Shown: positions 1 to 64,000 of the stretch, piece by piece | How positions within the stretch are numbered: position 1 is the stretch's first letter | Layout of the letters: every line of letters starts with the position of its first letter | Source: Balaenoptera acutorostrata | Lineage: Eukaryota > Chordata > Mammalia > Artiodactyla > Balaenopteridae | NCBI RefSeq assembly: GCF_949987535.1 | Contig: NC_080072.1 | Coordinates: 53,140,356 to 53,204,355, forward strand | DNA: 64,000 nucleotides | Reading direction: 5' to 3' | Translations under genes and position numbers: made by a program | Notes under the pieces: generated by a model | Databases searched by the model: none | What the model was told of the DNA's origin: nothing | The model's input: only the letters and a program-made list of their open reading frames with translations

Positions 1-2876
1 TAACACTGGAAAACTTTCTATTGTTTTAAGATGAAACCTCTTCAGCACCCCAGAACAGACCATTTAGGACAGCTGGGCTTCTCCTTACTGGTGCTGCATT
101 TCCCAGGAAAGCCAAGAAGGTGGGCCCCCAACTCCTGGCTCTGGGTTGAGGATGCTGCTGGGTTTTGCCCTCCTGGGAACAGCCAGGTAGCCTCTGAGGT
201 CCTTCTGGCCCAAGGGCTTCCTGATTTTCTCCTCCTTTAGGGAGACATGGGAGGTAGGGGTAGGGATTACGTCCAAGTATGCATGAATTTAAAATGAAGA
301 GAGTTATTTAAAAGTTATAAATGTTATCAATGATCCCATTCTGTACAGTAAAATGTTCCTCTCCCCGCATCCCCAAAGGGGCTGCTGGCCCAGCCAAGTG
401 CTGGGTGCAGGGGGACAGTGCTAGACAACCGGGCTCCTGGCTGAGACCAGTGCGTCCCTCTTCTCCCAGGAGAGCCCATGTCTCCTTCTCCTCTCCTCTC
501 AGGATGAGGGGCTACTGTCTTAAAAGCATGGACTCCTTTTCAGCCATCCCTAGGGCTGGAGTCAGGTATAGGATGAGAGTTCCACATGTCTTCACAGAAT
601 TTCCAAATGCTATTTCTTCATTTGCAATTTCTGTTCCTGCCATCTGCCCCCATGTGACCTCTGCCCAGTCTTCAATCCCCGCCTTTGGAATCCATGGAGG
701 GAAAGAGCAGAAACAAAAGCCCAGAGACTGTTCCCGAGCTCACCAGGTGTGGGCACTGCTGACTTCATTTTTACAAAACCAAGCCAATCCATCCCTAGGT
801 AAATTTTCATGGGCAACATGCCCCAGGCAGGAAAGCTGCATTTAATGCTAATTTACCGCAAGGTCTAGGGAAGTCCTTTCCGCTTCACTGGGCCTCAGCT
901 TCCTCATCTGTCAAACAGGGGAATGGATGAGATGGTTGCTAAGGTCCCTTCAGTTCCATGAGTCTATGAAATGTTTATTGCTATTGCTTTTCCTTCACTA
1001 TCCTGACCTTCAGAGCCACCAGCACCCGCCTGGAATGTGGTTCCTTCACTGTGGCCGTGAATGGCACAAGGTAACCAAGAACTTGGCCTGTCTGCCAGCG
1101 CCATGGACAGACAGGTGAGCCCTGGCAGTGGGAAGGGCAAAGGGAAGGGAGAGAAATGCCATAGGTTTCCACTCTAATCAGGAGCAAGCTCCTCATCAGA
1201 GTGGATCCATGAGGGCCCAGGGGCCAAGGTCTGGATTACACAGGGCACCTGGCCTTCCAAGGCTTTGGGAGGCTGGGATCCCACCACCCTGCAGCTGCTT
1301 GGTAGGTCTGAGGTCAAAATCACCTTCTGAGGAAGTGCCAGGTCAGTTAACATCACTGTGCAAGTTAGAGGGTCCAGGCCCAGACAATTTGGCCAGAGAC
1401 CTTACCAACCAAAGCCAGCAGGCAAGCGCCTCTCGACCCTCTTCCCTCTTCCTTTCCATAGTGCCCTCCCTCCCCCCACCCTCCCCCAAGTTCTCCCAAA
1501 GAAAGAATCTGGTTTTCCCAGGTTCTGATCTGGGGTATTATTAAGCTGCTATGAACACTCCTACCTAATCAGGTGGTTTTGTTCTTGGTCTGTTGCGATG
1601 GTTCTCAGAAGAGATTTCATTTGTGTCAGGACATGGTAATGTCTTAAACTAATCCTGCTTGAGGAAAATCAAAAAAGAAACAATCCCCCAGAGATGTGGC
1701 CTGCTCAACAGCTCTGAGTTCCTACCCTGGACCTGAGGATCACATCTCTCATGCTCTTCAAAGGAAATTGCGCCTTCAGCTGAACCACTGCAACAGACCC
1801 CACTCTCTGCCTGCTGCTAGACTAGGCTCCCGGGACTGGATTCTTGGGGAAGAAAAGAAGAGCAGAGAGGATGTGCCTGGTCAGGTAGGAGGAGGGCTAG
1901 AGCTGGAAGGGCAGTGGTAAAAGGGGGACAGTGGGGAGAGGCAGGAGATTAGAAAAAGCAGCTTTTACAAAAACCGAAAATAAAAACCAAAACCGTTAAA
2001 GATGCATAAAGTGACCCTTGCACTTCCGTTGTCTCTTCTTGCAAATAGAGGTGGTGCTGCTAGGGAGCTGCTCCAGCACCTGTGTAAGACTTGAGTAGTT
2101 GCATACAATGTGTGACTCCAGATCTGGGGGAGGAAGGGGAAGGCCGTTAGTGACAGTGATATCCCTGAGGCCACTTCAGGAAGCTCCTGGACCCCCTCCC
2201 CTCACGCTGGGAGCCCTAAATGGAGCCCTCTGTGCCTTCCCAGTGGAGCTGCCTGTTTCCCGTCCAGTGCCAAGAGCTCCTGGAGGAGGAGGGCGGGGGA
2301 GATGAGGAAGTAGGGCAGAGGATTTTCAAAGTGACATCCCTGGAGCCCTGCAGTTCACTGGCACTGCCTCAGCAGCTGCGGAGGGCAGCAAGGAATCTGG
2401 TGGGGGGGATGGCCCAGGGTTTCTGCCTGGCCCCAGTCAGAGCCAACGTCTGACTGAGGTAAAAGTTCATTGGAAGAATGGGGCCCACAGGTAGAAGACG
2501 TCTGAAGACTGTATGGTAAAGAGCACAGAATTTACTACTAGAGGATTGGAGTTCAAGTCCCAGCTTAGTTTTTACTGGTTAAGTGATGTTGGACTATGTA
2601 TTTACCTGTAAAATAGAGCTAATGATCCTTATTTCACAGAGCTACTGTGAGGATCATGAGAGAGCATACGTTCAGTATCTAGAATATATATAAAGTGACA
2701 GCTATTATTAAGAGTGATATTACTGAACCTGGAGCAGGAAAGTAACTGGTAACTGTCACCTGCCCCTTGCTGACACCTGTGCTTCAGACCAAGACAGGGG
2801 CTTTGAAACAATTCTGCTTTGTGACCCTCCTACCTCTCCCACCCTGGGCCCCACTCACTTGGATGGGCTGCAGGCT
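1..2876 (-). other. FAM168A: probable FAM168A 3' UTR (partial)
   Basis: No further coding exon is expected after the TAA, and the human gene has a multi-kilobase 3' UTR, so this stretch is most simply 3' UTR running off the left edge. Minus-strand ATTAAA (845-840) and AATAAA (979-974) hexamers exist. The second lies in a MIR-like stretch, and neither has a clear downstream GU-rich element, so I do not call a poly(A) site. A MIR is present at about 2511-2715. Confidence 0.6.
2511..2715 (+). repeat. MIR SINE relic
   Basis: 'GGAGTTCAAGTCCCAGC...GTTAAGTGATGTTGG...TACCTGTAAAATAGAGC...GTGAGGATCATGAGAG' is MIR text, lying within the presumed 3' UTR on the opposite strand. Confidence 0.75.
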
Positions 2877-62428
<59,552 letters not shown>

Positions 62429-62446
62429 TGTGGACAACTGAGAATC

Positions 62447-64000
62447 CTACGGAGACACAAACAAACAAAAAAAACAGCGTTGATTAATGATTGCTCATTC
62501 TCCCTGACATCAACTTCCGATCTATAATCTTCAGGTTACACTCATAGAGAAGCAACACGGTATAATAGAAAAGAGGACTACAAAAAAGGCATTTGTTTGT
62601 ATTTGGCCCTATGCTAGACACTTTTCCCACTGTACACATGAAGATACTGAGAGGCAAAGAGGTGACACAATTTGCCTAATGTCAACCCCGGCCTTTTGAT
62701 TCTCAGTTCAGTACTAGTCCCACTATCCCACAGATGCCTCTACCATGAGTGTACTGTGTGGCATTGGCCAAGTCCCGTCCCCTCTCTAGGCTTCAGTGTC
62801 CTGATGTAAAATCAATTACTTTAGGCTCTCTGAGGCCCTTTCTAATTCTAAGGATGCTAGCCTAGGAGCTGGGAAAGGATGCAATTCTACTCTTCACCAG
62901 GGGAGCCCGAGTACCTGGTGATAAACACACAGACTGCTGGAAGAGCAGCAAGTTTGTCACCCACCTTTTGCACTTACAGAGGACAGGATACTAGTTACTA
63001 GCAGTTTTGGAAAAAAATGGGAATTTACTGCCATTGATCATTTTAATGCAAGCAAGGAAACACAGCCAAGATCTCTTTCAAAGCTTATTCAAGGGAAAGA
63101 AACTTGGAAATTTGTGTGCAATAAGTATCACCTGCACAAGTGATCTGTTAATTATCTTAATGAAGCACATCCTCCATTCTGATTAATGGAAAATCTGTCA
63201 TTAAGCTCTATTACCCAGCCAATTTGTCCCACCTTGTTTAGGGAACCAACTCTGACACACAGGCCAACACATGTTTGAAAATGTCTCCAAATATATTATT
63301 TACACTTCATAAAAATCAAACAATTCCCTCCTAACTAGGCTCACATGATAGATGGGCAATTTTTTAGGTCATTAACTTCTCCCATAGCACCTCAGGACAG
63401 GAAACAAGTCAAATGTTGAAGACAGGCAGCTGGCTTGATGACGATTGCTCTGAGATTAATTACTCTGTCCAGGGTTCTGGAATGAGAGGTGGAGGAAAGA
63501 TGGGTTCCCAAAGAGAGGAAGGTGGGGCAGTCAAACAGGCAAAAAAGGAAATGATGTTGGTCAAATTCAGAGGATAGAACTTGAAATGTACCCAATGCGC
63601 AGCCCTGCCAAATCACCCCAGGGCAAGAGGCTAGATTAAACTACCACCAGTTGACAAACTGAAACTAGAACAATTTGAGAATAAAATTTACAGGAGATAT
63701 ACACATTCCAGCACAATTTATGGAAAAAACACGCAGCCAGAGTTGTCCAAGAATACAGCCAAGTACACTCTCTCTAAATATAAGCACTCTCCTGGCAAGG
63801 TGCTAAGAAAATTAAGAGAGTTCACAGATGTTAAAATATACTGCAAACTATACAGTGGCATGCAGATGTAAATGATGACGGTGACTGCCTTGGATCTCTC
63901 TTCTACCCGATCGGTTCTCTGCTAAATAAGCCAGAGTAAGGAAGACTGTGCTAAGCAGCACAACGGGCCCTGTAAACATCTGAGCACTCTCCTACGGAGA
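62447..64000 (-). other. FAM168A: intron upstream of the FAM168A start exon (partial)
   Basis: Intron sequence before the start-codon exon. A T-rich tract near 62460-62480 on the minus strand serves its acceptor. No CpG island, promoter or other exon is visible up to the right edge. Confidence 0.6.

Noticed and set aside
321..845. Long open frame (174 codons) on the plus strand
   Set aside because: No recognisable domain, lies opposite the FAM168A 3' UTR, and no splice or promoter context.
974..979. AATAAA on the gene strand as the FAM168A poly(A) signal
   Set aside because: Lies in MIR-like sequence and no GU-rich downstream element is evident; the true end is probably beyond the left edge.
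62429..62437. Upstream start giving extra N-terminal residues before MNPVYSP
   Set aside because: The codon at 62437 is TTG, not ATG; the family starts at the ATG at 62428.

Overview
This is mammalian genomic DNA, most likely from a cetacean (dolphin or whale). The main clue is about sixteen copies of the tRNA-Glu-derived CHR-type SINE, whose long form carries the repeated 'acaactactgagcc' body typical of whales. Around them lie old MIR, L2, L1M and hAT-Charlie relics and younger L1 3' ends. I recognised no bovine Bov-tA or Bov-B (RTE) elements, which argues against a ruminant. No bacterial, viral or plasmid gene organisation is present.

The only gene I can support is FAM168A (TCRP1), on the minus strand, with its 3' half filling the whole window. 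Seven coding segments were placed by reading splice sites: start exon 62359-62446 (ATG at 62428), 21456-21536, a 27-nt microexon 17432-17458, a 126-nt cassette exon 12179-12304, then 5340-5482, 4305-4479 and the last coding segment 2877-2989 (TAA at 2877-2879). All junctions obey GT/AG and all phases fit. The microexon and cassette exon are each multiples of three in phase 1, so the four inclusion/skipping combinations all stay open and predict 193, 202, 235 or 244 residues. Bases 1-2876 are probably 3' UTR continuing off the left edge. No noncoding 5' exon was recognised in 62447-64000; any such exons and the promoter presumably lie beyond the right edge.

Layout: 1-5.5 kb holds the 3' UTR and three C-terminal exons. 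5.5-21.5 kb holds three introns with the two alternative exons, MIR, L2 and hAT relics, a tandem SINE pair and a GT-repeat duplication. 21.5-62.4 kb is one 40.8-kb intron made largely of nested retrotransposons: an old L1 at 22-24 kb with three later insertions, a second old L1 at 32.8-36.8 kb with two SINE insertions, and a younger L1-plus-SINE insertion at 37.2-39.5 kb bounded by a 102-bp duplication. The rest is SINEs, a MaLR solo LTR (56.6-57.0 kb), a MER1-like hAT element (57.8-58.0 kb) and simple repeats. 62.4-64 kb is the 3' part of the intron before the start exon.

Most long open frames are chance frames, simple repeats or L1 ORF2 debris. I found no previously undescribed genetic system. 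The points most worth checking are the FAM168A alternative exons and the L1/SINE insertion with its long flanking duplication.
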